60,000 bases of DNA from Tubiluchus corallicola (lineage: Eukaryota > Priapulida > Priapulimorpha > Priapulimorphida > Tubiluchidae): NCBI GenBank assembly GCA_030141605.1, contig JAQGDQ010000259.1, forward strand, positions 126,001-186,000, given 5' to 3'. The position numbers and the translations under genes are program-made. The notes under the pieces were generated by a model. The model was not told where the DNA came from, made no database searches, and saw nothing but the letters and a program-made list of their open reading frames with translations. This document shows, piece after piece, positions 11,123 through 26,100 of the stretch; within the stretch, counting starts at the first letter, position 1; each line of letters opens with the position of its first letter.

Positions 11123-14100
11123 CTGCGAAAAACAAGTTTTAAGAACTAAATTAACAATCTTGGAACAATAAGTGGCATCTTAGTGCTCAGATTCATAGAA
11201 ATTGCAAAGCAAACTCATTATGCTAGACCAGGGGTGTGCAAATTATCTGACTAGCCGGGCCACATTAAACTTTCCCGCAATTCCTGCGGGCCACAGGCAG
11301 TTTGATCAAGGAGCCAAGTACAGAAAGGCCTAATAACGATTTTTTTTGCATCCGGCCTGCGTACATCATTACTACTACACTCAAGAAACTATTTTAGAAG
11401 TTATTAAAATTTATATTAGAAACCATATATTTCTACTTTCAGGACAGATAGTGTAACTTTCATTACAATGTATATTAGTAATGTACAGTCTGTGTAGTAC
11501 AGTGACATTAAGCTACAACCGTCTTGTAAGGGTTAATGGCATCCGATTTAGTAGAAAAAACTACCCGCACTATCTTTGGGATCGTGGCATGGACTTCAGT
11601 TGGATACACTCAATTAATCGCCCGGGCCGCACTTTCATTAGATTGACAAATCTCTTCGCGGGCCGCACAAATTCTACAACCACCACATGACATGTGGATA
11701 AAGCAAAACCGTCTGCCATACCAGTTCAGTAAATTCAGTTGATATTATGTATACTTTATGCAAATATGCATTAGTCAGTGAGTAGAGTGATTTATTAGGA
11801 GAATCTTGCTTCGGAACAAGAAAAAATGAACTAGGTAAGGTTCTAGCTGGCTGTTAAAACTGTTACTATTACATTGGCATGGGCTGCGAGGCATTGTCAA
11901 GTCTACACAAATGAGTTGACTGGTACACTTAACCTATGACCTTATAGGTCATGGTCATATAAGGTCATGGTCAAAAACCTGTAACAAATCATCATCAATT
12001 GCTGGAACTGTTAAAAGGCTTACTGACAGTAAGTATAAAGTCTTCCTAAAGAAAAGCCAATTATGAAAAAATAACTATACCGAGAAGTAGCAGTTTGCCC
12101 TGCGCTTAAATTACTGAGACTTGTGGTGCTCCTGCATTAGAAATAAAATATAATGTTATGTATTTTAATATAACAGTTAACTGGTTATAAGGTGATGACC
12201 ATTAGCAATTAAAGTTAATTTAATTAGACTGCATATTACTGTAGAAATTTTAAAAGCTCATGGAAAATAGTTACCAGAAATTTTAAACGAAAATTAATCG
12301 TAATTTTAACAATTTGAGCAAAAGTGAACTATTTCAATTACAATTTGATTGTTAAAGAATGAAAATAATATTTCATTGAATGTGCAAACATACAACTACA
12401 AGCAGGGAGAACTAGAGGAGCACGCACAGTATAGCACTATCAGCAACAAAAATAATTTACAAGACTCCAAATTTTAATTTTTTAGAAAGTTTTGTCGGAA
12501 GACTAACATTGGCAAGAAATGTACAACAATAAGTTGACTTCAAATAAACTAACAAATGCAACACTGGCTGTTATCATAACTACAGAAGCAGAAAAATGCA
12601 TAGAATGGTCTAAAATGGTAATAAAATAATAATAATAAGCAATACTATCAATATAACAACCACAGATATTTTAAAAAAGTTACAGGTTTTAGAAGCCAGC
12701 TACTAGCAAAACAGAAAACTAGCAACACAGAAGTTTTAACGATTGCCAAATGCAGCTACAGGCCCTGTGAACTTACGAAGTGGACAGAACCGAATCTACA
12801 GACTGTCTCTTCTTAACGTTAGCCAAACTGTGCGAGAATTGTAAGAGATGCAGATAATATAAAGAATCCATAAAGTGTATTTTAAGTTAGATACAACACA
12901 TGCGAAAACTAAGACTGGATTAGTCATTAGTAAAAATGAGTACAGTAAGTCCTCGCTTAACAACTCCATATTTAGCGACATTTTGTTTTAACAACGCTGA
13001 ATATTTGACACCTTTTCCCACTTAACGATGCATGTTTAGCTTTAATGACAATTTTTTGCTGTGGTCAAAGCAATTTTTATTTTATCAACGACTTTTATAC
13101 CAAAATTGAAGCACTAAAACAGTATTTTGCACAATTCTGCTCTAAAAATGCACTACTGATGTAAAACAGTACAATTATATATGTTTTTGCATCCCAACTG
13201 ATTGATAAAATTTGCTAGCCGTTTGTATCAAGCCAGATCTATTTGCAAATTATACCCTCCAAAAACCTGCATGCAATTGAAGTCTTTATAGAAAGGCATT
13301 GTGCCTACAATCTGTACCTAGATGAAACTGTCTCAACACAGTGTTTAACCACTAAACTGGATAGGGCTTCAATGTTAACTAAAGAGAAACCGCTAGCTAA
13401 GTAGCAGTAAAAAAGATAGATGGCTTCAAGCAAACAGAAAGAAATTAATCAGTAGAAATATGAATAAACTCGTAAAACATTTAATTTCTATGAATTAAGC
13501 AGCATTGATTTTTGCCCCTGGAACGCATCTAAATTTATTTGCATTACTTTTTAAGGAAGTCGTCCTTCGTTTAATGGCGTTTCGCTTAACGTTGCGTTGC
13601 TGAAATGCATTGGCATTGTTAAGCGAGGACTTAGTGTACACTAGTTGTGGTTATCAATACCCATCACAAAGAGCTATAAAAGAGCAGTTACACTGTCAAA
13701 ATTATTAATTCACATCTACTGTGAAACTTTATAAACAGACTATTTCATAGAGTATTTAAATTTGCTATGCATCAAATAAAAAACAAGATAAATCACAATG
13801 TAACAAAACATGTAGTGCTACTAAAATACTTACATCTGTTCAGGTCTCTGATAAGTTGGATAAGTAGGTCCATACTTTAAAACTGAAAAGAAAAATGAGC
13901 ATGTAAAATATGAAGAGATACAATGTAAACACTTTTATTTATTTAGTCACCTTCATATACAAAGAAGACTACAGGTAGTCGTCGACTTGCAACATAGAAC
14001 ATTCCAGCAAATTGGTTGTAAAATGAATTTCACCGGAAGACGTTGTGTGTCTATGTGCACTAAATATGGCGGCACTTAATTTATCAAAACAGATAGCGAT

Positions 14101-17100
14101 TCAAAGCTAATTTGTTTAAAAAAATAGAAGAAAATAAGAGATATAGTTAGTTTTGTATAACTAACAAATTAATTTGATGTTGGGTCATAAAGTTGAACAA
14201 TCGTAAGTCACATAGGTCGTAAGTCGACGATTACCTGTATTGAAAAATATATAATAATAGTAGATCAGTAGTTAAAACACATAAGTGTGAAGTAACAAAA
14301 GTTAGTAACAAGAAAAACTATGTCAGCAGTAATTTAAGTAACCTAATTAATAAAAGCTAGTCGAAAACATAGAATTAGGAGGCCAGAAAAAGGTGAATAC
14401 ACCTTAAGCACATATAGAACAAACCACCTTGCAATGATAACTACCAAGCCAATACAAAAAAAAAACACTTAAATACTTACGTTGTTTTTGGTTGAGCTGA
14501 GGTGATGATGACGAGGAATGTGTGTGATTACTCATTAGAGAATTATACGATGATAACAATGATTCACTACTACTGCTTGAGCTGCCCGTTGTGTACGTAT
14601 TTGGTAAAGGAATGTCTAATAAAATACATTATATATAAAACCATCATTTACATTGCAAATATACAACCAAGACTTGTTTCAATCAAACATACAAACCTAT
14701 ACATTATAATACATAAATTCACACATAACATCAATATAATAGCATTCTTGAAACCATACAGATTAGTGATTAGCAATAAAAGAATACTTGATTTCTATGA
14801 GTATTGTATGAAAAATGTATTATATTCTTCAAACTGTAATACGTGGCTAATTCAATTTACGATCTTTTGGAAATTTTTGCAAGGCCTCACTAGTTGACCA
14901 ACCCGCATGCTCGTTACTCTATGTTTATTCTTTGAAGAGAAGATTGGAATAGAAAATTTAGTCACCTATGTTATACACATATCCTACCAGTGCAAGTAAC
15001 TCTGAGAAATATTTTCCCTCTAAACAGTCCAATGATTTTGTAGCTAACTATTACAATACAGCAAATTTTTGGCCCAGTTAAAGTGTTAAAAAAATGAAGT
15101 TCACACCATGACGTATAACATGATATTACACTGATAAACAGCTGCTGCACAAATTCATTCAACACATTTATATATATAAATACTGTGTAACTTGCCTCCA
15201 GCTGCATTGCTGTATATCGGAGTTGGACGTGCTTTTCCAGTTGCCTGAGACCGGCTCAGCGCAAGTATGACAGCAGACGGTACAGACGTTGACATAGCCC
15301 CATCATGTTCTCTTGATATGGAGCGATTTGGGGCAAGCGGAGTGACAGGAGCACTTGTAGATGAATCGTCTTGCACAGGCGTGTAGTGGGTCGCCTTTGC
15401 TGGTGCTAAAACAGAGAATTACAATTTACACATAGATTTACAAGTCTTATTGTTACTTTTTCTTTAGTTTTTATCAGCCAACCTTGCACTGCACTTGTCA
15501 TTTGCTTATTTGTACCCAGCAGAGTGCAAAAATAAAACAGCATCTTCCATTATTTCACGCTTTTTTCACTTTATGTTACTGCTAAAACAAAACTTGTGAT
15601 TCTACAATTACTAATGCCATGTTGCACAGTTACGGTTTCTGTCAAGTTTTTTTACACTCTCAAGTTACTTCAAGCAAATGAACTTTTTTACACTCTCAAG
15701 TTACTTCAAGCAAATGAACTTTTTTACACTCTCAAGTTACTTCAAACAGATGAACTTTTTTACACTCTCAAGTTACTTCAAACAGATGAACTTTTTTACA
15801 CTCTCAAGTTACTTCAAACAGATGAACTTTTTTACACTCTCAAGTTACTTCAAACAGATGAACTTTTTTACACTCTCAAGTTACTTCAAACAGATGAACT
15901 TTTTTACACTCTCAAGTTACTTCAAGCAAATGAACTATTTTACACTCTCAAGTTACTTCAAGCAAATGAACTTTTTTATACCCTCAAGTTACTTCAAGCA
16001 AATGAACTATTTTACACTCTCAAGTTACTTCAAGCACACGAACTTTTTTACACTCTCAAGTTACTTCAAGCAAATGAACTATTTTACACTCTCAAGTTAC
16101 TTCAAACAGATGAACTTTTTTATACCCTCAAGTTACTTCAAGCAAATGAACTTTTTTATACCCTCAAGTTACTTCAAGCAAATGAACTATTTTACACTCT
16201 CAAGTTACTTCAAGCACACGAACTTTTTTACACTCTCAAGTTACTTCAAGCAAATGAACTTTTTCATACCCTCAAGTTACTTCAAACAGATGAACTTTTT
16301 TATACCCTCAAGTTACTTCAAACAGATGAACTTTTTTACACTCTCAAGTTACTTCAAACAGATGAACTTTTTTACACTCTCAAGTTACTTCAAGCAAATG
16401 AACTTTTTTACACTCTCAAGTTACTTCAAGCAAATGAACTTTTTTATACCCTCAAGTTACTTCAAACACATGAACTTTTTTACACTCTCAAGTTACTTCA
16501 AGCAAATGAACTATTTTACACTCTCAAGTTACTTCAAACAGATGAACTTTTTTACACTCTCAAGTTACTTCAAGCAAATGAACTTTTTTACACTCTCAAG
16601 TTACTTCAAGCAAATGAACTTTTTTACACTCTCAAGTTACTTCAAGCAAATGAACTTTTATACACTCTCAAGTTACTTCAAACAGATGAACTTTTTTACA
16701 CTCTCAAGTTACTTCAAGCAAATGAACTTTTTTACACTCTCCAAGTTACTTCAAGCAAATGAACTTTTTTACACTCTCAAGTTACTTCAAACAGATGAAC
16801 TTTTTTACACTCTCAAGTTACTTCAAGCAAATGAACTTTTTTACACTCTCCAAGTTACTTCAAGCAAATGAACTTTTTTACACTCTCAAGTTACTTCAAG
16901 CACACGAACTTTTTTACACAATCAAGTTACTTCAAGCAAATGAACTTTTTTACACTCTCAATGCACTTCAAGCAAATGAACTATTTTACACTCTCAAGTT
17001 ACTTCAAGCAAATGAACTATTTTACACTCTCAAGTTACTTCAAGCAAATGAACTATTTTACACTCTCAAGTTACTTCAAGCAAATGAACTATTTTACACT

Positions 17101-20100
17101 CTCAATGCACTTCAAGCAAATGAACTATTTTACACTCTCAAGTTACTTCAAGCAAATGAACTTTTTTACACAATCAAGTTACTTCAAGCAAATGAACTAT
17201 TTTACACTCTCAAGTTACTTCAAGCAAATGAACTATTTTACACTCTCAAGTTACTTCAAGCAAATGAACTTTTTACACTCTCAAGTTACTTCAAGCAAAT
17301 GAACTATTTTACACTCTCAAGTTACTTCAAGCAAATGAACTTTTTACACTCTCAAGTTACTTCAAGCAAATAAACTTTTTCTACACTGTCTAGTTACTTC
17401 AAACAGAGTTCACTTTCTTTATGTGATTTTTACCATTTAAAAGGCAAACAGCAAAATATTAACATATAAAGTCTAAAGTAACACATGGCAAGTAATATAT
17501 GCAAGTTTATTTTCTTATAGAAGGCAGCAAAAGACAATTATTGGGCTAAAAAAGAACTCAAACAGTAGTAGGGTTTACTTACTTAATTTTTACAAACTTC
17601 AAGGGGTATAGCCAAGTTTTTTATTTACAGCTGCAAAGTTTTCCTCAGTAAAATAGCATTCTAGCAAAATCATTAGTGCAACTATTCTACTTGCTGATAT
17701 TGTAGATTCTTGGAAAAAAAGCCACTTTTAGGAGGTTAGCAATCAAAGACTACAGTACATACCTGGTACATACGTAGCTGCAACAGATTTTGTTGCCTTC
17801 TCCCCTGATCGTGGTCGATGAAGTGAATTGACATTCGAACGAGAACTATGATTTGGGCTGACATTGGGAAACCCAGCATGAGTAGGACTAGAATTTGGTA
17901 AGCTGCCTCGAGGACTGCCAGTACTGCGACTTGTCATGCTAACATTGTCTTGATTTTTCTCCTCCGCACTCAACTGACGTCGTAACATGACATCACTGCC
18001 ATCGGGAGGGCCTTGGAAGAACTGAAAACAGGTTCAAAGAAACTGCAATTTCATAAAAATCCTAGCATTATTTGAAAAAACTCAATGAAATAAATTTGAA
18101 CTGAAAAACATACGCTTTATAATGAAGCACCATGATTTACAAAATGATTAATACTAGAAACATTTCATTGTGTTCTTAAAAGCTTTTCACAGATTCTTTA
18201 TTAATATCTACTACACAAAAATTACTACTACAAAACATTTTTCCACCTGCCTGTGTGAAACTCAAAGTAAATTAACATGTCAGAAAGTTCTTTTAACATT
18301 AGAATTTCATTTGCAAACTTAATCTACTAGTGTGCAACTAGAATACTTGTATGCATCTACAGTATAGTCTTTTATACAATTACATTTTTGAGCACCTTTG
18401 CCTAAAATAGCATGACGTAATAACATCCAACTATTCTACCACCACAAACAATCATAATGCTAACGATGATGTCATTTGCTATATGTATGCGAACTAAAGT
18501 GATTATTGCTCGAAAGACATTTCCTCCAATTAAATCACTCACCCTATCACAATGACGAATGAGAATCTCCACGACAACATTGCAGAATTTGATATCCATA
18601 ATGGCCGCCACAGTCTCCTCCTCTGGACGCATGAGAGTAGGACCAAAGCACACACCTAAGTTTGCTACTGTCATCAAATTGGAATGACTTCGTTCTGCAA
18701 CCCTGTCAACATAATTTTTCGTATAAAATGAAAAAATCTCAAAGGCAAAATACTGATTTTTAAGTGTTTCCCACTTGGGTATAAACCATGCATTCATAGA
18801 CACTCATTACAAAAAGCAAAACTAAAAATCACCAAGAAGGCAACAACTTAAACTGTAAGCAATAAATCTACATACTTTGTTAAATGGCGAATCAAAAGCT
18901 CCAGCATTTTACGGTTAAGTTCAGGTAACTTGTACAGCAATGCATGAATATCATTGACTCGACGATGCTGTGATTCTTGTTCTACAAGACAAACATAAAT
19001 TCAACTGTTAAAAAAGTCAGTCACATCTTATAAAGCTTGTCAATTTAAGATAAAGAATGCAAATTGCTACAAAAGAAACTAGTATTATATACTTCAATAA
19101 TGGTAACATTAAAAGGGTGGTTGACTTTGGTAACTTTTAGTTTTTTGCCACCCTTTCACCAATCACTTGAACATCACTAACTCAGATAATTTACTCATTT
19201 AACAATCTTGTCACTAATAATTTAATAATCTTGTTGAGAGGCTAGGACTGTGTCGTGTTGAAGTTGTCATGATGTAGTGTAAATATGATATTATATTATA
19301 GTGTTAGTGGAAGCAAGTAATACTATGCTCGAAGTTTATAGTTAATTATAACTGGTGAAGTTGGCCTGCGAGATTTGGCCCACAAGCTTTGCATAAGCCT
19401 ATCTTTTGCGTGCTTTGTATGTTAGCCATCGGTGACCATGCAAACTGCTAAATCACAATTTTTTGGGAAGCAGCTGCTCGAGCCTACATACATCTTGCAC
19501 TAAGATTTTATTAGTGTATAAACTATGCCAGCTGCGTCACTGTGTTATAGTTTAACAATATTAAAAGCCAGATGCAAGTACTTGTTTAAAAGATTTAGGT
19601 GCATCCATTGCCTCCATGGAACACTGAACTACTTTTTCTGTGTTTCGCTGTTTGTTGCTATTTTATAAGTTAACTTATATAATAGTGTAGGCTTTTTGGC
19701 ACATTTTGTGGAGGTTTATTATTGGTCATAAGCTGCTTAATCTTTTTTTTATAGTTTTTAAAATATATTGTCATATCAGTCCTAATACCATCATACTAAA
19801 TTATGTTGTTGTTATATGTCCTGTATTTAGTGTAAAAGGTGATAAATAAATGACTTACTTACTTACTTACTAAAACCTGACATAATAAAGAGAATACATA
19901 CTGGCCGCTGCCACGAAAGCATTGTGGTACTGAAACATCATTAAAGGTTCTGGCAAGTTCCTAAAAAGCAAATAAACAATTATAATAGTTTTTCTTTATA
20001 CACAAGGCCACTAATGGCAAAAAAGTTAGAATAAAATGGTGAAAGTATAAATACATTTACTAAGAAACGGAGAAATAAAATCAATTTGTTAGTAACAGGA

Positions 20101-23100
20101 GATAATTAAGGTTTTAAGAAGATACTAAGAAGTTAACGGTTTTCTTGAAACAGACAAAATTATAGTTTCACGATACAGCTTTCAAGATGATTTTAATGAA
20201 CTAAACCTGAATTATTTTATGGCAGCTTCAAAAACTAGATACAGCAATACAAATATAAAAGAATACTTAAAATGTTCTTCACTAAATATACTGTATATAC
20301 AAAAAAGGCCAAAATGGCACAACATTATAACCAAATTAGAACACTAACAATAAAAAATACAAGGAACACCACAAACCGAAGCAAGATTTTGTTCAGCAAG
20401 TATATTTTTTTACAAATCTCACAACTAACACTCACCGTAAATACTGTTTCAAAGCGCTAGTAATAGTTTTAGTTTCCCATTCAGCATCATCTAGATCAAG
20501 TTTCTCAGATTTCCGTCGATCTGCAATACGGTTACACAAAATAGCTAAAATGTAAGGATATCAAAAACCCTATAGATGCTCAATGCAAGCTTTAAAAACT
20601 CCTCTCCTTAATCAATTTAACAATAATTAAATAGCATTAAAAATAGAAATGCCTCGGCAACTTTCAACAGTATTCACAATATAACCCCTTCGATGCCATA
20701 TTTGCAAATTCTGACATGCTTTAAAATGTGCTTAATAAAAAACATTTTCAAACATTTAATAAACTGACTTACCTAAACCTATTTGGAGCAATTTATTAGA
20801 CTTGGAACTAACACCAGCTATCCGATATAATCCCTGATCGTCTAACCCTTTCTTCTCTATAGCTCCTATGCACTTCTTTACAAATAAGAAACCGGTTTCA
20901 TCTAAAGATGCTAAAACGATAAATTTATTATGTAATGAATGTCGACGAGAAAATAAAATTAGTAAAATGCAGCATCAGTCTTCCAATTTTAAGTTTCTTA
21001 GTTTCTGGGCAAACATTTCCATGGGTTACATCTCAAACCTAATCCAAAAATGCTTAGAGGAAAGAAACGTTAAAAAGAGATTAGTGTTGTTCCAAATCAA
21101 AGGTGACAAAGCATGGGTTAATGTTGGGTGATCTATTTCAAACTCTAATGTAATAATATCCAAGTTTAGTTTACACTTGATCCGTAATCTCAAATCAAGC
21201 ATAGATTGACTTGCGACGCAATGAAACTCGCCTCAACTGACAGGAAGCAGTCGTAGATATACATGCAGGTTGATTGCGATTGAATTCCAGCAATTAGGAA
21301 CATACAAAAATTCCTGCGAGTCGCAATACGGCTCAAGTAGACAACGATTGAGCATACGTGAATGAAAAAGGTCTCTGACCAGACCACGTGACCAGACTAC
21401 AATTATCGTTGAAACTGGGTGGATACTGTATGCCGTGAGTAGAACCAAAACAGCACGCTGAAGCTAAATTCTGTTGCATCGTAAGCTTGCTTATGTCAAC
21501 TGGATATACACAGAACTAGCTGCGTACCATTATGCTCCTTATAGCAGCCAGTTGCTTTCAGATGCGCTGTATCGCAAGGTCAACCTAAGTGTGCCTTTAC
21601 AGATAGAAATTAAAGCAACTTTGAGAGAGTCAGACTAAAAGCTATTTACAATTTCTAGTGTACCAAAAGGAATTATAAAGTCATGAAAATTTTTGACAAT
21701 GAAAAAACTAGCAAGTGAAAAAAATAAAAAAACTGAAACAATGTTAAACATACAATCACTACAATGTACACATTTAGTGAAGAAAACATTCTACCCTCAC
21801 ATGTAATAAGCATACAAAGATATAATGATTTGCATGGAACTGAAATACAGTTACTACCAGACTTCTAAAATAGCCAATGATGCATTTAAAGTAAAACAAT
21901 CACAACAGTTTGGGCTACAGACACTTACTGCCTTCAATCTTTGGCAAGCCTACACCAGCAGCATGGTAAATCTGAAAAAAAAAGTTTAAAAATTTTTGCC
22001 AACAATAACATTCAAAAAAGTTAATTAATCTAGAATCTACTGAACAAAAATTATTCTCATTAACCAGGGATGAGAATGACAAATTGCAAAAAATTCTGAA
22101 ACAGGCCGGGGTTTTGGAGCCGCCTAAGCCCCCAATGGGTTTGAGGGGCAACGCCCCCATGGGGGTTCAAGGGGGCAAAGCCGCCTTGGAGCCAGCAACA
22201 GATTGCAACCAATTTTGTGACCATAGAGAACCTTTAAGTGGACTTAAAATATCAATTACCTTGTTTCATACATAATTTAAAATACCCAACTATCAAGGAT
22301 ACATGACACCTAATTGTCTCAAAAACGCCTAATTACTGGCCGCTCCTATGTAAAAGTATATAAAAATTGTCTGCAATTGACTCAAATAACTCCACACAAT
22401 TGATTCTATATTTTTATACATAGAGATATACATGTGGTTACACGGAAGTACGTGATGTAAACAAAGTAATGGCCTGCCAACTAGCAGTCAGCTTGTGAAA
22501 TAATGTACTGGGTCCGTAAAAATTTTCTCAAAGAATTTAAGCAATTTACAAAAATGACATTACTGGTCTTCCAAAAACTCGGAATTCCATGTATCCGCGG
22601 AAAATTCTCATCCCTGATTAACATGTAAACCAATGAGTCTAGTAAGTTTACAACACTAAAAATCAGTTATAATAGTGACTAAAAGAAGTCGGAAATTTAC
22701 TTCTTCAAACTCCATATCAATATTCTTTACAAAATCACTGTAAAGCGCACTAACTACAGAAACACATTTTCTATTGCGTAAAATTCTATCAAAACTTAAT
22801 TTACAAGAAACAGTACACACCGGTTCAACACCATCCATGGCATCAATCCACTGTCTTCTATCATCTTCCGACAATGCCTGCAACGTTAATGTTCCCGGTC
22901 TAACAGAAAAAACACAGTGTTAATAGTATATCTTGGCAATAGTAAGTAAAAATTGTAAATGGCTGATAATATAAAATTAATAAAAAAAAAACAATTGCAC
23001 ACGAGAATTTTCCATGAATTGACACCCCACCTCTATTGTACTAGCAATATATTTATTTAGCTATGCTTTTCTTTTAAATACATCTAACATAAGTAATCAC

Positions 23101-26100
23101 CAAAATTATACTAAATATTAAAAAAGCACACAGAAAGCCAGCAGTAACAAAAAGCTGTTACTACTAAGTTTTCCTTCAATTTTATGCTTCCAAAACAAAA
23201 TGAACCTGCACTAGTAACAGAACAGATAGCTATTCCAGTGAAGTTTGTAGAAGAAATCGCATACCTATCATCCGCAGTTATATCAAAACAGAATCTTTTA
23301 TCAATAGACTCTGTCATTCTGCGCACACAACTCTCCACTTTAAACATGTCTGATCCACTCTGGAAAAAACTTATTTGTGAGAAACAAAGCATTTCTACTC
23401 TAACATAATTCAGAAAATTTCAAGCTTGAGCAAAAAGCAAATTTTCTGGACAGACCAAAATTTGCTATTCCAACAGCAACAATACATGACAGTAATAAAT
23501 TTACATTACATTTTCAAAACTAACTTTACCATATTCCCCATAAAAACATACAAATATCAATTGCTACACCAAAGAAATAAATTACTATAAACTAAAGTGA
23601 ACCAACATAAATCATATTAAACAAACACTATATTGAAAGCTTCTGTAAGAAACAAAAATAATTATTTTGAGACTACAAAAGCATTCAACATTTTTTAATA
23701 CTATAAACTAATTTTACTTTACAAGGAAAAGGAGTACAGAGATACTCACAAATTTTGCCTGAACTTGATGATATGGAATAAGTGTAAAGACTTTAGTATC
23801 TTTCTGGTACATGCAGTAATGCTTCGTCCATTTTGTGCCAAATGCAGCTGAAGTGGAAGATGAATGCATATGAACAAGACGAATCCTTCCGAAATTTCTT
23901 AAACAATAACCTTAGACTAGCAATTATTAAAATGAGTGATTTTTACTTTCGGTAACAGCTAGTATACATATAGTAAAACAAAACTATAACATAAAACAAA
24001 ATAGTAAAATTTCTAAAATAACGTACTTTTTTCCATAAGAAACAGATATCCTTGTCTCGTGTACATCTTGTTAATGCTACCAGAGTCCATTGATTTCTGA
24101 AACAAAATGCTTGAACTGTTCTATTCAGTCAAAACTAAACACAAAGCATCTGAACAAGTTATTTTAACCAATTTAATTTATAACACCTAGCATATGTTTT
24201 TACAAAAAAACATAAATAAATAGTAGCATCAAAATAGAATGCGAAAAAGACAATGGGATAATTTTTTTCCCTAACAGGCAATGATGCAGGTAATCAACCC
24301 CAAAAATTAATTACATTTACACTATTGCAAATATATCAAAACAGGTTATCTAGTGCACATCAGTTATGTTAACACAATTAACCAAATTTCTATCACAACT
24401 ATGACAAATGTTCTATTAATTAGTAAAAACAAAGTGTCTAATGAATAATAAAGTTTTGTTGAAGGTGTACTGTTGAGCACTAAATGACATGCTGAATGAA
24501 AGTAGTTTCATAGGTTTTAGTACGGATATGAAAATAAAAAAAACTAAATTCACTTCTGTATTCAATTATCACTAATGTATGCTACTCCAAGCGAAACACA
24601 ATTTGAATCCATGAGTGATTGTAGTTGCTATTCTCTTCTTGTCACTTAGCAATTTTTCTTAGTGAACTCATAGCAAAACTTTTAGTTTTTACTATATTAA
24701 ACTAGGTTAATCCATTAATTAACTAAATTAAACTATTTAGCTAATAAACGCAAGGTTTCAAGCACAGTACAACTTTTAACAAATCAACAAAGATGTTACC
24801 CAACAGCATGCATACATACTAATACTACACAAAAATTTTGATAGAAATATGTGAAATAAATTTATCTTTTTGGTGTGACACTATGTGAAATGTGTAGCTA
24901 GCAGTCAGGCACAGATGTTTACACAGACAGTAAGCCCCATGCAGAAACCAAACTAGAAAGCAGTCCCAATTACAAACCATAACCAACAACTATCCAATAA
25001 TAAGCATTTTCAAAAAGAAGTAGCAAATATCATACAAAAACGCAAAATTAAAAACGTCTCTAAAACTCATTTGCATATTTAAGATGTCAACAATATTTAA
25101 AAAATATGTAGCAAAAGTTTTTTATTAATTTAAAACACAAAACATGTTTTGGATTAGTAGAAGGAAAAATTAGCTCAAAGCAAAACTATCTACGATCACA
25201 GAAGTCTAGCAGCTGCATTACAAAAATAGAAGATTTTGTAATTTTACATAATAAAAAATGTAGGTTACATTATAAAATTTTATATTGAAAAATTTAGCCA
25301 CTATAACAGGGCCTAAAATTACCTGCGATTTTTATATCATCGATTTTCACAAATCCATAGAAAGAAAAACTAACTATACGTTTGTACTGACAGCGTACTG
25401 TAGCATATTAAAATTTGCTGCAACAATTTCCAATTGAGCTCATAATTTTAGAGCAAACTGAAGCACCAAAAGTTTTCTAATTTAAAGACATTGATAGAGA
25501 GCAGCATCAAACAACTGATAACTGATAAAGCTGCAGTTTACTAATGATAGAGAAAATAAGAAAGACTGTCAAATGTAGATTTTAAACAGATGAAAAGGTT
25601 CAAGATGACCAAATGACCAATGAGCAAAACAGGTCATACGTAGTTCACAAGGACTTATTCTGCTATAAGTAGCACAACACAATCTCTTCTTAGGACCAAA
25701 TTTTAATTTAAGAAATTCTCTGGAAGCATTCCCTTCTACTGTGGAGATCAGCAACTAATACTGTCAAATGAAAGACACAAAAAACAGCTTCACCTTATAT
25801 GTGTTACCCAGCTCATAAAAAAGGAACAGACAATTACGAAAAAACTTTCTTTTATTAGTGGCCGAAATCCAAAGTGTTACTTCGGAAACGACGTCTGCCA
25901 CGTTACACAGCTGATGTGAATGCTTTGAAACTGCATTTGACAGTCAGCAGCAAGAAAGAAAGCAAGAAAGTGAAGAAAGACAACGTATGTGTCACACCAT
26001 TACCGTTTTGTTACGCACCTCCAGCATTTTGTTCATGAACATTTCCGTTTCGTCTCGCGTGCTGTTGAAACTTTCTCGACACTATAACATAATAACACGA

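Noticed and set aside
14502-14897. Plus-strand 131-codon ORF
   Set aside because: It overlaps Graf exon 22 in antisense and is dominated by I, Y, T and N codons typical of AT-rich chance frames.
15596-17373. Long plus-strand ORFs of 388, 397, 204 and 144 codons
   Set aside because: They are entirely the 36-bp minisatellite read in two frames, with no unique coding sequence, and lie inside a Graf intron.
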